NCBI GenBank assembly: GCA_039707655.1
Contig: CM077665.1
Coordinates: forward strand, 315,084,486 to 315,148,485
Origin: Elymus sibiricus
Taxonomy: Eukaryota; Streptophyta; Magnoliopsida; Poales; Poaceae
Direction: 5' to 3'
DNA length: 64,000 bases
A model generated the notes under the pieces. It was not told where the DNA came from. It saw only the letters and a program-made list of their open reading frames with translations, and searched no databases. Positions 33,250 to 45,200 of the stretch are shown one piece after another. Every line of letters starts with the position of its first letter. Positions within the stretch are counted from its first letter, which is position 1. The position numbers were made by a program, and so were the translations under genes.

Positions 33250-35768
33250 AACGGGCAAGTGACTTGTTGGAAATCATACATACTGATGTGTGCGGTCCGA
33301 TGAGCATTGAGGCGCGCGGTGGATATCGTTATTTTCTCACCTTCACTGATGACTTAAGTAGATATGGGTATATTTACTTAATGAAACACAAGTCTGAAAC
33401 GTTTGAAAAGTTCAAGCAATTTCAGAGTGAAGTTGAGAATCATCGTAACAAGAAGATTAAATTCCTACGATCTGATCGAGGGGGAGAATATCTGAGTTAT
33501 GAGTTTGGCAGTCACTTAAGACAATGCGGAATTGTTTCACAATTGACACCACCTGGAACACCACAGCGTAATGGTGTGTCCGAACGTCGTAATCGAGCCT
33601 TATTGGATATGGTGCGATCTATGATGTCTCTTGCCGATTTGCCACTATCGTTTTGGGGTTATGCATTAGAGACAGCTGCATTCACTTTAGATAGGGCACC
33701 ATCAAAATCCGTTGAGATGACGCCATATGAACTGTGGTTTGGCAAGAAGCCAAAGTTGTCATTTCTTAAAGTTTGGGGATGTGATGCTTATGTCAAAAAG
33801 CTTCAGCCTGAAAAGCTGGAACCCAAAGCGGAGAAATGCGTCTTCATAGGATACCCAAAAGAGATAGTTGGGTATACCTTCTATCTCAGATCCGAAGGCA
33901 AAGTGTTTGTCGTTAAAAACGGAACATTTCTTGAGAAAGAGTTTCTCTCGAAAGAATTGAGTGGGAGGAAGATAGAACTTGATGAGGTTGTTGAACCTTT
34001 ACTTCAACCTGAGAGTAGCGTAGCGCAGAAAGATGTTTCTGTAGAGCCTACATCGGTTGAAGAGGACGTTAATGATGATGATCATGAAGCTTCGGATCAA
34101 GTTGCTATCGAACCTCGTAGGTCGACAAGGACACGTACTGCTCCTGAGTGGTATGGCAACCCTGTCTTAGAGGTCATGTTGTTGGACAACGATGAACCTA
34201 CGAGCTATGGAGAAGCGATGATGGGCCCGGATTCCGAGAAATGGTTAGAGGCCATGAAATCCGAGATGGGATCCATGTATGAACACAAAGTATGGGCTTT
34301 GGAAGTATTACCTGAAGGGCGAAGGGTCATTCAGAACAAATGGATCTTTAAGAGGAAGACGGACGCAGACGGTAATGCCACCGTCTATAAAGCTCGACTT
34401 GTGGCAAAGGGTTTTTCACAAGTTCAAGGAGTTGACTACGATGAGACCTTCTCACCCGTAGCGATGCTTAAGTCCGTCAGAATCATGTTAGCAATAGCTG
34501 CCTTTTTCGATTATGAAATTTGGCAGATGGATGTCAAAACAACGTTCCTTAATGGTTTCCTTCAGGAAGAGTTGTATATGATGCAACCAGAAGGTTTTGT
34601 CGATCCAGAGAATGCTGACAAAGTTTGCAAACTCCAGCGATCCATTTATGGACTGGTGCAAGCATCTCGGAGTTGGAATCTTCGCTTTGATGAGGTGATC
34701 AAAGCGTTCGGGTTTATACAAGTTTACGGAGAATCTTGTATTTACAAGAAAGTGAGTGTGAGCTCTATAGCGTTTCTAATATTATATGTGGATGACATAT
34801 TGCTGATTGGAAACAATATAGAAATGTTGGAAAGCGTGAAGGAATATTTGAACAAGAGTTTTTCAATGAAGGACCTAGGAGAAGCTACTTTCATATTAGG
34901 CATCAAGATCTATAGAGATAGATCAAGACGCTTAATAGGACTTTCACAGAGCACATACCTTGACAAAGTTTTGAAGAAGTTCAAAATGGATCAGTCCAAG
35001 AAGGGGTTCTTGCCTATATTGCAAGGTGTGAAGTTGAGTAAGACTCAATGCCCAGTGACTGCAGAAGATAGAGAAAATGTGAGTGTCGTCCCCTATGCTT
35101 CAGCCATAGGCTCTATCATGTATGCAATGCTGTGCACAAGACCCGATGTAAGCCTTGCCATAAGTATGGCAGGAAGGTTTCAAAGTGATCCAGGAATGGA
35201 ACACTGGACGGCGGTCAAGAATATCCTGAAGTACCTAAAAAGGACTAAGGACATGTTTCTCGTTTATGGAGGTGATCAAGAGCTCGTCGTAAAGGGTTAC
35301 GTCGATGCAAGCTTTGACACTGATCCGGATGACTCTAAGTCTCAAACCGGATACATATTTATTCTTAATGGGGGTGCGGTAAGCTGGTGCAGTTCCAAGC
35401 AGAGCGTGGTAGCTGATTCTACATGCGAAGCGGAGTACATCGCTGCCTCGGAGGCGGCGAAGGAAGGTGTCTGGATGAAGGAGTTCATGACAGATCTTGG
35501 AGTAGTGCCTGGTGCACTAAACCCAATGACTCTGTTCTGTGACAACACTGGTGCCATTGCTCTAGCCAAGGAACCAAGGTTTCACAAGAGGACCAGACAC
35601 ATAAAGCGACGTTTCAATTCCATCCGCGATTACATCAAGGAGGACGACATAAATATTTGCAAAGTGCACACGGATCTGAATGTTGCAGATCCGATGACTA
35701 AACCTCTTCCAAGGGCTAAACATGATCAACACCAGAACTGTATGGGTGTTAGATTCATTACAATGTAA
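33246..35768 (+). CDS. BARE/Angela integrase core, reverse transcriptase and RNase H (840 codons open)
   Basis: The frame is open for 840 codons. Integrase catalytic residues are in IIHTDVCGPMS, RSDRGGEYLS and PQRNGVSERRNR. The copia-type linker (WGCDAYVKKL, CVFIGYPKE) follows. RT contains VYKARLVAKGFSQVQGVDYD, ETFSPVAMLKSVR, WQMDVKTTFLNG and the active site YVDDILLIGN. RNase H has YVDASFDTD, EAEYIAASEAAKEGVW and CDNTGAIALA. It ends in TAA at 35766-35768, shortly before the polypurine tract. Odd residues: DVKTTFLNG where A is usual after KT, and SIYGLVQASRSWN where K is usual. It is reached from gag only by correcting the upstream stop and frameshift, so it is probably not expressed as polyprotein. 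Confidence 0.93.
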   Translation: MKRASDLLEIIHTDVCGPMSIEARGGYRYFLTFTDDLSRYGYIYLMKHKSETFEKFKQFQSEVENHRNKKIKFLRSDRGGEYLSYEFGSHLRQCGIVSQLTPPGTPQRNGVSERRNRALLDMVRSMMSLADLPLSFWGYALETAAFTLDRAPSKSVEMTPYELWFGKKPKLSFLKVWGCDAYVKKLQPEKLEPKAEKCVFIGYPKEIVGYTFYLRSEGKVFVVKNGTFLEKEFLSKELSGRKIELDEVVEPLLQPESSVAQKDVSVEPTSVEEDVNDDDHEASDQVAIEPRRSTRTRTAPEWYGNPVLEVMLLDNDEPTSYGEAMMGPDSEKWLEAMKSEMGSMYEHKVWALEVLPEGRRVIQNKWIFKRKTDADGNATVYKARLVAKGFSQVQGVDYDETFSPVAMLKSVRIMLAIAAFFDYEIWQMDVKTTFLNGFLQEELYMMQPEGFVDPENADKVCKLQRSIYGLVQASRSWNLRFDEVIKAFGFIQVYGESCIYKKVSVSSIAFLILYVDDILLIGNNIEMLESVKEYLNKSFSMKDLGEATFILGIKIYRDRSRRLIGLSQSTYLDKVLKKFKMDQSKKGFLPILQGVKLSKTQCPVTAEDRENVSVVPYASAIGSIMYAMLCTRPDVSLAISMAGRFQSDPGMEHWTAVKNILKYLKRTKDMFLVYGGDQELVVKGYVDASFDTDPDDSKSQTGYIFILNGGAVSWCSSKQSVVADSTCEAEYIAASEAAKEGVWMKEFMTDLGVVPGALNPMTLFCDNTGAIALAKEPRFHKRTRHIKRRFNSIRDYIKEDDINICKVHTDLNVADPMTKPLPRAKHDQHQNCMGVRFITM

Positions 35769-35818
35769 ATCACATAGTGATGTGAGCTAGATTATTGACT
35801 CTAGTGCAAGTGGGAGAC

Positions 35819-37611
35819 TGTTGGAAATATGCCCTAGAGGCAATAATAAAAGTAGTTATTATTATATTTCCTTGTTCATGATAATCGTTTATTATCCATG
35901 CTATAATTGTATTGATTGGAAACACTGATACATGTGTGGATACATAGACAACACTGTGTCCCTAGTATGCCTCTAGTAGACTAGCTTGTTGATCAAAGAT
36001 GGTCAAGGTTTCCTAGACATAGACATGAGATGTCATTTGATAACATGATCACATCATTAGGAGAATGATGTGATGGACAAGACCCAAACTATGAACGTAG
36101 CATATGATCGTGTCAGTTTATTGCTATTGTTTTCTGCATGTCAAGTATCTGTTCCTATGACCATGAGATCATGCAACTCACTGACACCGAAGGAATACCT
36201 TGTGTGTATCAAACGTCACAACGTAACTGGATGACTATAAAGATGCTCTACAGGTATCTCCGAAGGTGTCTGTTGAGCTGGCATGGATCGAGACTGGGAT
36301 TTGTTACTCCGTATGACGGAGAGGTATCTTAGGGCCCACTCGGTAATACAACATCACAATAAGCCTTGCAAGCAATGTGACTAAGTGTTAGCCACGGGAT
36401 CTTGTATTACGGAACGAGTAAAGAGACTTGCCGGTAACGAGATTGAACTAGGTATAGAGATACCGACGATCGAATCTCGGGCAAGTAACATACCGAAGAA
36501 CAAAGGGAACATCATACGGGTTTAACTGAATCCTTGACATAGAGGTTCAACCGATGAAGATCTTCGTAGAATATGTAGGAACCAATATGGGCATCCAGGT
36601 CCCGCTATTGGTTATTGACCGTAGAGGTGTCTCGGTCATGTCTACATAGTTCTCGAACCCGCGGGGTCTGCACACTTAACGTTCGGTGACATTTCGGTAG
36701 TATTGAGTTATGTATGGTGGCGACCGAAGGTTGTTCGGAGTCCCGGATGAGATCCAGGACGTCACGAGGAGCTTCGGAATGGACCGGATGTAAAGATTGA
36801 TATATAGGAAGTCCCGTTTTGGTCACCGGAAAAGTTTCGGGTACTTCGGTAGTGTACCGGGAGTGCCGGGATGGTACCGGGGGACCATCGGGAGGGGCCT
36901 CTCGCCCCAAAGGGCCTCATGGGCTGTGGGAGGAGGTAAACCAGTCCCTAGTGGGCTGGCTGAACCCCCCCCCCCCCAACAAGGCCCATGCGGCTATGGG
37001 TGGGAAAGCCCAAGTGGAGGAAAGGAAAACCAAGTGGGGGAGGAATCCTACTCCTAGTAGGATTGGAGTTGGACTCCTCCACCTCCCCACTTTGGCCGAC
37101 CCTAGGGGAGGATCCCTAGGGCGCCGGCCCCTACCCTCCCTCCTATATATACTAGAGGGAGAGAGGGCCAAAGCACTTCAACCCAAAAAGGCCACGGTGC
37201 AGCCCTCTCTCCCGATAGATCGATTCCTCTAGATTTCAGCAGCGCTTAGGCGAAGCCCTGCTGGAATAGTTCCACCACCACCGCCGCCGCGCCGTCGCGC
37301 TGCCGGAGAACTCTTCTACCTCTCCGCTCCCTCTTGCTGGATCAAGAAGGCGGAGATCATCATCGAGCTGTACGTGTGCTGAACGCGGAGGTGCCGTCCG
37401 TTCGGCGCTAGATCGTGATTGGATCGCGGGACGGCTTGCGATTTGGATCGCGAAGACGTTCGACTACATCAACCACATTTCTTAACGCTTCCCGCTTAGC
37501 GATCTACAAGGGTATGTAGATCCACTCTCCCTCTCGTATATTCTCATCACCATGGATAGATCTTGCGTGTGCGTAGGAAATTTTTTGTTTCCCATGCAAC
37601 GTTCCCCAACA
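35819..37611 (+). repeat. BARE/Angela 3' LTR, complete
   Basis: 1793 bp, TGTTGGAAATATGCCC ... GTTCCCCAACA, preceded by AAGTGGGAGAC. TATA region near 37144-37159. The following bases AAATG (37612-37616) are the presumed target duplication; the left copy has been lost with the 5' end. Confidence 0.95.
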
Positions 37612-38716
37612 AAATGCTAGGGAGTCCTCGACAAGCTCCCGACCTGCTGGATATCGCGATGGGTGGAAATTTATATGGCGCAGTTTAGCTCCCCCAAAAG
37701 TTCAATCTTTTGCTTGGCGGTTAGCCACTGATTCATTAGCTAATTGGACTAATAAGGTCAAGAGAAATCTAGAGATCACCACAATGTGTCATGTATGTGG
37801 AAGTGAAGAGGAAGACTCGTTCCATGTTTTTTGTACCTGCAACCATGCCGTGCTTCTATGGAAGGCGATGGCGAGGGAATGGAATTTACCGGTACGTTCA
37901 CATATAAAACCGGTCGGCCGTGACTGGTTTTTATATTGTATGTCTGAGTTGCGGGATGATGAACGAGTTCATATTATGACGCTATTTTGGAGGATTTGGT
38001 ATGTACAAAATGAGATAGTACACTCTAATAAACCACCTCCAGTGGATGTTTCTGTCAGATTCTTGGCTAGTTATTTGTCCTCCTTAATATCCCTTCAGTC
38101 TAATCCAAATGTGGATCCAATAAAAGGTAAGGCAGTACTTGTTCTCAAACAAATGCAAAAGCAGCCCACATGCAATATACAGGAATCGGGTGTTATTTGT
38201 TCTTGGACTAGACCGATGGAGGGAAAAGTCAAGCTAAATACGGATGCCTCGGTCGTAGGTGATGTTGCTGGTGCAGGTATGATACTAAGAGACCATGATG
38301 GATCCATAATTTTTAGCTCTTGCAGATACATACAATCATGCAATGATGTTTTGGAAGCTGAGCTTCTCGCATTAAAGGAAGGAATTTTGTTGGCATTACA
38401 ATGGAGTAATCTACACATTGACGTGGAATCCGATTACTTGGAGGCTGTCATGATGATCAAGGGTGGAACTGGGAACAAGTCTAAGTATGCTTTTATTATT
38501 AGAGAGATTATTAGTAGTATGGAGGAGAGGAGTTCTTGCATTGTTCATATTCGTCGGAGCTGTAATAATGTTAGTCATGCCTTGGCTAATTTTGGTAGGG
38601 TGCAATGCCGAACTATGGTTTGGCTAGGCTCTGGCCCAAAAGAGGCATTGGATCTTTTGGGACAAGATTGTAACACTTAATTTTGAGCAATGCAAGAGTT
38701 TATATCGCAAAAAAAA
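37612..38716 (+). pseudogene. LINE (plant L1-like) 3' remnant: zinc-binding RT tail and RNase H
   Basis: Open from 37613 to TAA at 38678-38680. The first part (GWKFIWRSLAPPKVQSFAWR ... CHVCGSEEEDSFHVFCTCNH) is the zinc-binding region that follows RT in plant LINEs. About 38220-38640 is an RNase H-like domain (KLNTDASVVGDVAGAGMILR, EAELLALKEG, VESDYLEAVMMI). A short A-run (about 38709-38716) follows, as at a LINE 3' end. Everything upstream is missing because the BARE/Angela element sits at the left edge. No start codon of its own. Confidence 0.82.
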
Positions 38717-38807
38717 GATTTCAGAGCTTCTCGACATGGTGAGTGAGCATCCGGTGTAATGAGCTAGACGAACTGCCAATCGAGCAACTCATACATTAGG
38801 CCAACTC
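38717..38807. other. Short spacer between LINE and TIR element
   Basis: About 90 bp with nothing recognisable. Confidence 0.4.
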
Positions 38808-39610
38808 TAGGCCATTTCTAACCGATCCTCTAAAATGACATAAGAAAGTAAAAATTCGGCTTTATTCCCTTATGGCACACCTAGCCGATCCTCAATTCGT
38901 TGTAAGGGTGTAAAAATTATACTCCGGCCCCAAACTTCTTCCTAAATTTACTCCGTTGAAACGGGCCGAGTAAAATTGGTGCTCTCTCTCGCCTCCCTTG
39001 CTTCTCCTGCACGCCCCTGTCGTCCGTCGTTGCTCCCCTGCCGCTCGCCGCCGCCACCGCCCCTGCGAGCTTGCGTGCCGCCGCCGCTGCCGCTTGCCGT
39101 TGTTGCTGCCCCAGTGCTGCTATCGTTCCCCGCTGCTACCATTGGCTGCTGCTGCTGCCACTTGCCGCTGCTGCTCCTTGCCGTTACTGCTGCACCACTG
39201 GTGCCATTCGCCGTTGCTGCTGCCACGCTGCCGCCGCCACTGCTCCTCGTCGTTGTTGCTCCGCTGCTGCAGTTCGTCGTTGTTGCTACACCGCTGCTGC
39301 TGCTGCCCCGCCGCTGCTGCTGCCGTTCAATGTTGCTGCTCCGCTGCTGCTACTGCAGCTCATCTCTGCTGCTGCCCTGCTACCGCTACCGCTGTCGTTG
39401 CTTTGCTGTTGTTTCCGACGTGGTCACCAACGTCGCGGACACGCATAACAGGTGTTCATCGAAATGCATAAACCAAAACGTAAGTTTATTCCACGAAATT
39501 TAGGGAATCAGCTAGGTCCAGCCAAATTTTATTGGAGTAAATATACTCCACTAAGATTTTACTCTGCCGGATACTCCGCTATTTTTAGGGGATCGGCTAG
39601 AGATGGCCTA
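38808..39610. mobile_element. Non-autonomous DNA element with 28-bp terminal inverted repeats and a trinucleotide-rich core
   Basis: TAGGCCATTTCTAACCGATC and on to CTAAAA (38808-38835) is matched in inverted orientation at 39583-39610 with three mismatches over 28 bp. The core, about 38985-39425, is dominated by GCT/GCC/GTT triplets (CTGCTGCTGC-like), giving long open frames of Ala/Leu/Cys/Arg repeats that are not genes. Sub-terminal parts are also partly inverted (GGAGTAAA-type segments). Superfamily uncertain: TA flanks both ends, but TA may belong to the repeat itself. Confidence 0.6.
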
Positions 39611-40107
39611 AAAGACCCCCTATATATAAGGGAAGATCAAGTCGAGTAAACCAGTTTTGGTCGAACCTAGACGATCCCCTAAATATAACAGAGTGATTTT
39701 TTTTCATTTTCATTTCATTTTCAGCACCGAAACAAATTTCATTGCATCTTTAGTTCATTGAATGACATTTTGATACATTGGAGCACATAATTTACCAATT
39801 CTTCGCTACGAGAATGAAACCATAGAAAACAAGACGTCGTCGCCGGCAGCCGGATGCGGCAGATCTACCGATTCTGCGGCGGCAACAGCACGGAAAGGCA
39901 TAAATCCAGATGGACAAGGACCGTGGTGGGGCCTATGGAGCATCCGCGGTGGCAGGTGGTGGCCGCGGGGGACGAGAAGGATGGCATCGGCGTAGATGCA
40001 GTGCAGATGAGGGATGGGTGAGGCAGCGAAGGGGATGGGATTTTTTCCCCTCCAAACGGTAGCGCTCAAGCGAATATAGGGGCGAGATAAGCCACGGATG
40101 ATAATTT
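39611..40107. mobile_element. Left part of a possible second TIR element interrupted by copia C (right part 49716-49840)
   Basis: CGATCCCCTAAATATAACAG (about 39671-39690) and, inverted, TATAGAGGATCGGTAAAAAT near 49801-49820 resemble the ends of the neighbouring TIR element. With copia C and one AATTT removed the two parts join. The match is weak and boundaries are open. Inner sequence is GC-rich on the right, with no convincing gene. Confidence 0.3.
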
Positions 40108-42241
40108 TGTTGGGGAACGCAGCAGAAAACAAAAATTTCCGACCTACGCACCAGCCTAGGACCACTATGGAGACTGCATACAAGGTTTGATCTTTTTCGT
40201 TACCGACTCGTAGCGCAGCGGAAGTAGAGTCGATGACGATCGGCGGTGCAGATCCCCGCAGCTAGGATTTACAACCTCCCAACCGCGAGGATGTATACCC
40301 TCATCTACCCCTCGAACAGCCCTCCGGGAGGCGGTCGGACAGTCCCCCAGACGGTGTCGCAGACAGCCCTTCGGGAGGACCTTCGAAACTCGGACGGTCA
40401 CTCGGACAGCCCTTCGGGAGGACCTCCGAAACTCGGACGGTCACTCGGACAGCCCTTCGGGAGGCACTCTCGAACTAAGACCGAAACTACGATCTCTCTA
40501 CAGAGTTGCACACATACGGTATCATCTATCCGGCAGGGCTTCGCCGTCCAGAACTAGTTCCTGCCGGAACCCAGACAGCCTTTCGGCCCTACGAAACTAT
40601 TTCGTGGGAGGGAGAGAGAAGCCAGATAACATCAGCTGGCATGTGTATAAGAGCAAGAGTGTGGTTTGGGGCAGCCCATCCACTTCTATTTATAGGAAAG
40701 CCAAGGGGCAAAATTGGCATACAAAAGTACCAAAGTGCCCCTACTTTATGTCATACATAAAAGAATAAAGGGCAAAAAGGTGTGCCATGTGGAGCTCCAT
40801 GAAGGAGCACCACCATGGCCGGCCACCCTCATGGGGGACCCCCCAAGGGGGCTTCCTTAGTGCCTAAGGCATTCTAGAAGCCTTTTGGGAAAATCCCAAA
40901 AGGTGCTTTCCATAAAAATCCCAAAAAGCACTTTCACTATTCACGACGACATTTTTCAGCGTCCGTTCGAACTAAAAATATTTATGTGGGCTTAGAACAT
41001 TTCCAGTACACACTAAAATAATTTTCAACGCGTTCCGAAACAATTCCGGATTAGTGATTTCATTTGCGAAAACCATTTGAAGTGGTTCCGGCAGCTCCGG
41101 AACATTTCTGGTTTTTCTTCCGGAAAATTCCCAGAAGTTTCCAGAATGATTCTGGCACCCTCCAAGAATTATCAGGCATGTGCCGAAACCAATTTGACTT
41201 AATGGTATCCCCTGAAACAACTTTTCAGTTTTACCGAAACTGTTCCGGTGTTCTCTCTGCGGAACTTTTCCGCTGTCCGAAACTTTTCCGGTGATTTTCT
41301 CTCAGACTCCCTGTCTAGTATTCAGCAGATAGATGACCCTTAAGCGTGTGACCCTATAGGTTCGGTGAAGTATAGACATGACCCGGAACCCCTTCCGATC
41401 AATGATCAACATCGGAGCCGTGGACACCCATATTGACCCCTATACCCACACGAATGAATATTCGAGTGAACCTCGAGTTGTCGTGTGCTATTCCTGTTGC
41501 TTCGCGATATGTTACAAATATCCAAGGTGAGACATGTTGGCATCCCTGTGGATCAACACCTTGTCCACTATGCCAGTTACCTCGTTACCGGTATTGTTCT
41601 CTTTTCTCCTTCCGTGTTCCGGCATCCCCGTGATCAAATCACAAAGTGTCTGGCTAGATGATGATGGATACCGTAACACCGAGAGGGCCCAGAGATATCT
41701 CTCCATCGTCGGAGGAGCAAATCCCAATCTTGAGCTATCAAGTTACTTGACATACTTTTCCATGAACCCGTAAGCCGCCGTAATAGCCACCCATTTACGG
41801 ATGACGTTTAACAAACCCCAAAGTTCATGAAGCAAGCATGAAGAAACTCGATACTCTCATGGTCTAAGGAATCATGCAAACGTTAACCATCTGTGTGTTA
41901 TTAACCATTAACTTGTGACGAATGAATCTCATAGCATAACATCAATTCGGGTCGATTCAACACAAATGTTCTTCTAACATAGTGCCCTCAAAGTTGCTGG
42001 CATAGACATACCCATGATCAGGAAAACATAACCATCATGCAACACTTGAGCTAGTCTTAGAGGCCAGACTAGGAATACATTTTACCGTTTATTATTCCAC
42101 ACGTGCATATGAGTCTTCCTCCGAGCCTCATGGTTATTGTAGACTCGAGAACCATAGCAGTTATAGCATGGAACATACCTAATTATGAACAGGGAGATAA
42201 TCAATAACATTTATTATTGCCTCTAGGGCATATCTCCTACA
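40108..42241 (-). repeat. Copia C 3' LTR
   Basis: 2134 bp. It contains a 43-bp tandem repeat (ACAGCCCTTCGGGAGGACCT ...) starting at 40363, 40406 and 40449, and a cluster of TTCCGG/CCGGAA motifs between 41050 and 41300. Confidence 0.92.
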
Positions 42242-45200
42242 GACTCCCACTTGCACTAGAGTTAATAATCTAGTTAATGTTAATGCACTTTACACCTGTG
42301 GCACATTGGTGTAAAATATGCTTCGCATGTGGTATAGCGTGATGTCCAACGGATCTGACGACTTCAGCTCCGTGTGTAACTTTGCATATCCTTGCGTTTT
42401 CACGCTTTCACAAAATTCATATTTTGTGTGGACTTGGCTTTGCATATGTGTGAATCATTGGTCGAAACCTGATTCCTCAGACTGAGCTATGGAGCAACTA
42501 TCTGCAATAGTGTCCCATAGACCAAAGCCATCTTGGAACCATACTAAGTTCATGAATGAACTATATGATTCAACAACTTCTTTGTCGCTTCTAAAGCGTC
42601 AACATACTTAGCCTTTGTTATAGAATTCGCCACAGTATCTTGTTTGGAACAATTTCCAACTACCGTGCCACCATGTTGTGTATTACACAAAAACCCTTAA
42701 CTTAAATCGAAAATCGCATGGAGCATTGATGAAGACTGTATCAATGTAATTACTTACAACGAGCACTTCATAATCTCTGCTTGCGAGAAAACATGTCATC
42801 AGTACTGCTCTAGTACTCAATGACATCTTTCACTGTTGTCCCATGATCAATACTTTGATCACTTTGGTATCTATACTCGCAACAACTTTGGAGTATTTGG
42901 ACATATCTGGTTGTTTTTACATACCATGGAATACATGATTAATCCAAACACAAGAGTGTGTGGAATCACCATCATGTATTTTGCTCATCAGTGTTTTGGG
43001 ACACCGAGTCTTGCAAAAACTCTTTCCATGTGACTTCGGCAAGAATCACTCCTTGATGTTTTTCAATGCTAAAAGGTTTTAGCATTTTGTCAATACGTAT
43101 CTTTGCTCAGCCCCATTAGGTAAATCTATCTCCATAGATCATCATGCCTAATATCAAGGCTATTTAGCCCAAGCACTTCATCGAAAAAACTATTTTCAAA
43201 TGAAGTCCTAATTCGTGTCAAGAAATTTATTTCCAATTAACAATGTGTCAAGCACACAAGGTTTTTAGAAATATTATTATGCTCCCACTTATTTTCTTGA
43301 ATCACAAGCATCTTCGTTACCCATTGATGAAGTCAAAAACCCTTTTCGACCATTTCATCAAAACACGAAGATTCCAACTCCATTTTGCTCTCTTCTGTCC
43401 ATTGATGGAACTCTGAAGTTTGCATACTTACTAGCATCCTCTGGACTGACAAAATACCTTGGACTGTAACACATGCAAGTCCTTGGTCACATTTCCATCA
43501 GATGGAAATCCTTTCGTCATCCATGTTTCACATCTCATGATTGAAATATGTATTAATTGCTAGTTCAACCCGAACCGACTTTAAGCATCGCTACGGTGAA
43601 ACAACCTCATCGTAGTCAACTCCTTGAACTTGTTATTTCAACAAGTCGAGCTTTATGGATAAAACATTTTTATCCGTATCAGTTTTTAGTTCCATAAATA
43701 TTCGTTAGACTCTAAGCCTTTCGAAAGGTGTATCAAGATTTTAATCTTGAAACATTTATATGGAAACTATCTTGGATTGTATTGGCATTTAGCCAATCCC
43801 GGAGGCAGGGCCCATCACCGCTTCCTTGTGTATCGTAGGTATACTGTTGTCCAACAACAATATCTCGTTTGCGCACCTGAGAGGTTTGCACGAGCCTTGC
43901 CTACATGGTTCAGCTGCAAGTTCGACCGAAGTCCATACATTTTATTGTAGAGACTTCCGTATCAGTCGCAGTAGGAAACTCCGGAATCACTTCCAAGGTT
44001 CCTTTCCTTTGACCTGATGACAAAGATACTGGTTATCTCGTCGAGTTGCACTGTCCTCCTACTCACCTTATGTAAGAACTATTCTCTTTAAAAGCATACC
44101 GTTTTGTGGCAAAATCCTTTGCCTCGGTATAGTGGTGGGGAAATACCCAATGACTTGGGATAACCTACAAAGTAGCACTTGTCTGATTTGGAATAGGTTT
44201 GTAACCTTTTACACAAGCCCCATATTCCAAATGTTAAGAAAAGATATAACATGGTTGGGCGTACCATACCATGACGTCATTTCAACAGACCCGATGGAGC
44301 TCTTTTCAGTGTAAAAGCCGCAGTCTCTAAAGCATCACTTTAAAAGGGATAATGGAAAATTTATTTATGTCATCTTTGATCTTACCATGTCATAAATGGT
44401 TCGATTACATCTTCACGGACTTATCACTTGCAGTGGTGTTCTAGGAGGTGCAAGTTATGAAACCCCTTTCACAACTCATCAGACATTCGCTAAACTTGTA
44501 ACTCAAATATTCCTTTCCACAATCAATTTGCAGAAACATAATTTTGTTGTTACAATAACTTCTACTTCATTTTTGAAAACCTTATGAATGAATTCAAAAG
44601 ATCCAGACTTACGTCTCAACAAGTAAATATCCATATATCTACTTGAGTCATTTCTGAAGATAGATAAATCCACTACTTGCAACAACATTTATTGGACTAC
44701 ACACATCATAATGTATGATCACCAATATGTTCTTTGCTCGTTCCTTATCGCCTGTGAACAGTATTTCAGTCACTTCACTTTTCAGAGGAAAGTTGCAAGT
44801 GTCAAATGATTCAAAATCAAACGACTTCAAAATCCATCATAATGGAATTTTCCATGCGGGTTTCTCCAATGTGACCAAATGCAGTGCCACACTTGTGTGG
44901 TATTCTTTTAGTCTTGCGACATTTAGCGTCAGTGTTATGGATGTATCATATTTGCATCAATATTCATAACATACATCCCATCTAGGATGGAAGCATGGCC
45001 CTTCATGCATGTTATTCATAATACTGAACAACAATTGTTGTTTTTATGAACAACTCTTTTGCAACAAACATTGTGCAATGGGCTAGAGTGTATGAAACTC
45101 TAAAATGAATTATGAAAATAAACCCAGAGGTAATGTATTATTATCAATATTCATAACACACATCTCATTCATAATGAAAGTATGGCCCTTATGTTATTCA

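Larger units (their letters stand above)
29120..37611 (+). mobile_element. BARE/Angela-type Ty1/copia LTR retrotransposon, 5' LTR truncated
   Basis: The order is partial 5' LTR, tRNA-Met primer site, ~1.25-kb leader, gag, protease, integrase, RT, RNase H, polypurine tract (AAGTGGGAGAC) and complete 1793-bp 3' LTR starting TGTTGGAAATATGCCCTAGA, the hallmark of Triticeae BARE/Angela/WIS elements. The 5' LTR lacks its first 387 bp because the LARD inserted there. Overlapping LTR parts differ by roughly 45 sites in 1406 bp (about 3%). Coding has one nonsense codon and one frameshift. Confidence 0.95.

Noticed and set aside
38998..39503. Three overlapping open frames of 125-175 codons on the + strand
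   Set aside because: They arise from one GCT/GCC triplet-rich tract read in three frames; composition is almost only Leu, Cys, Ala, Arg, Pro. Not genes.
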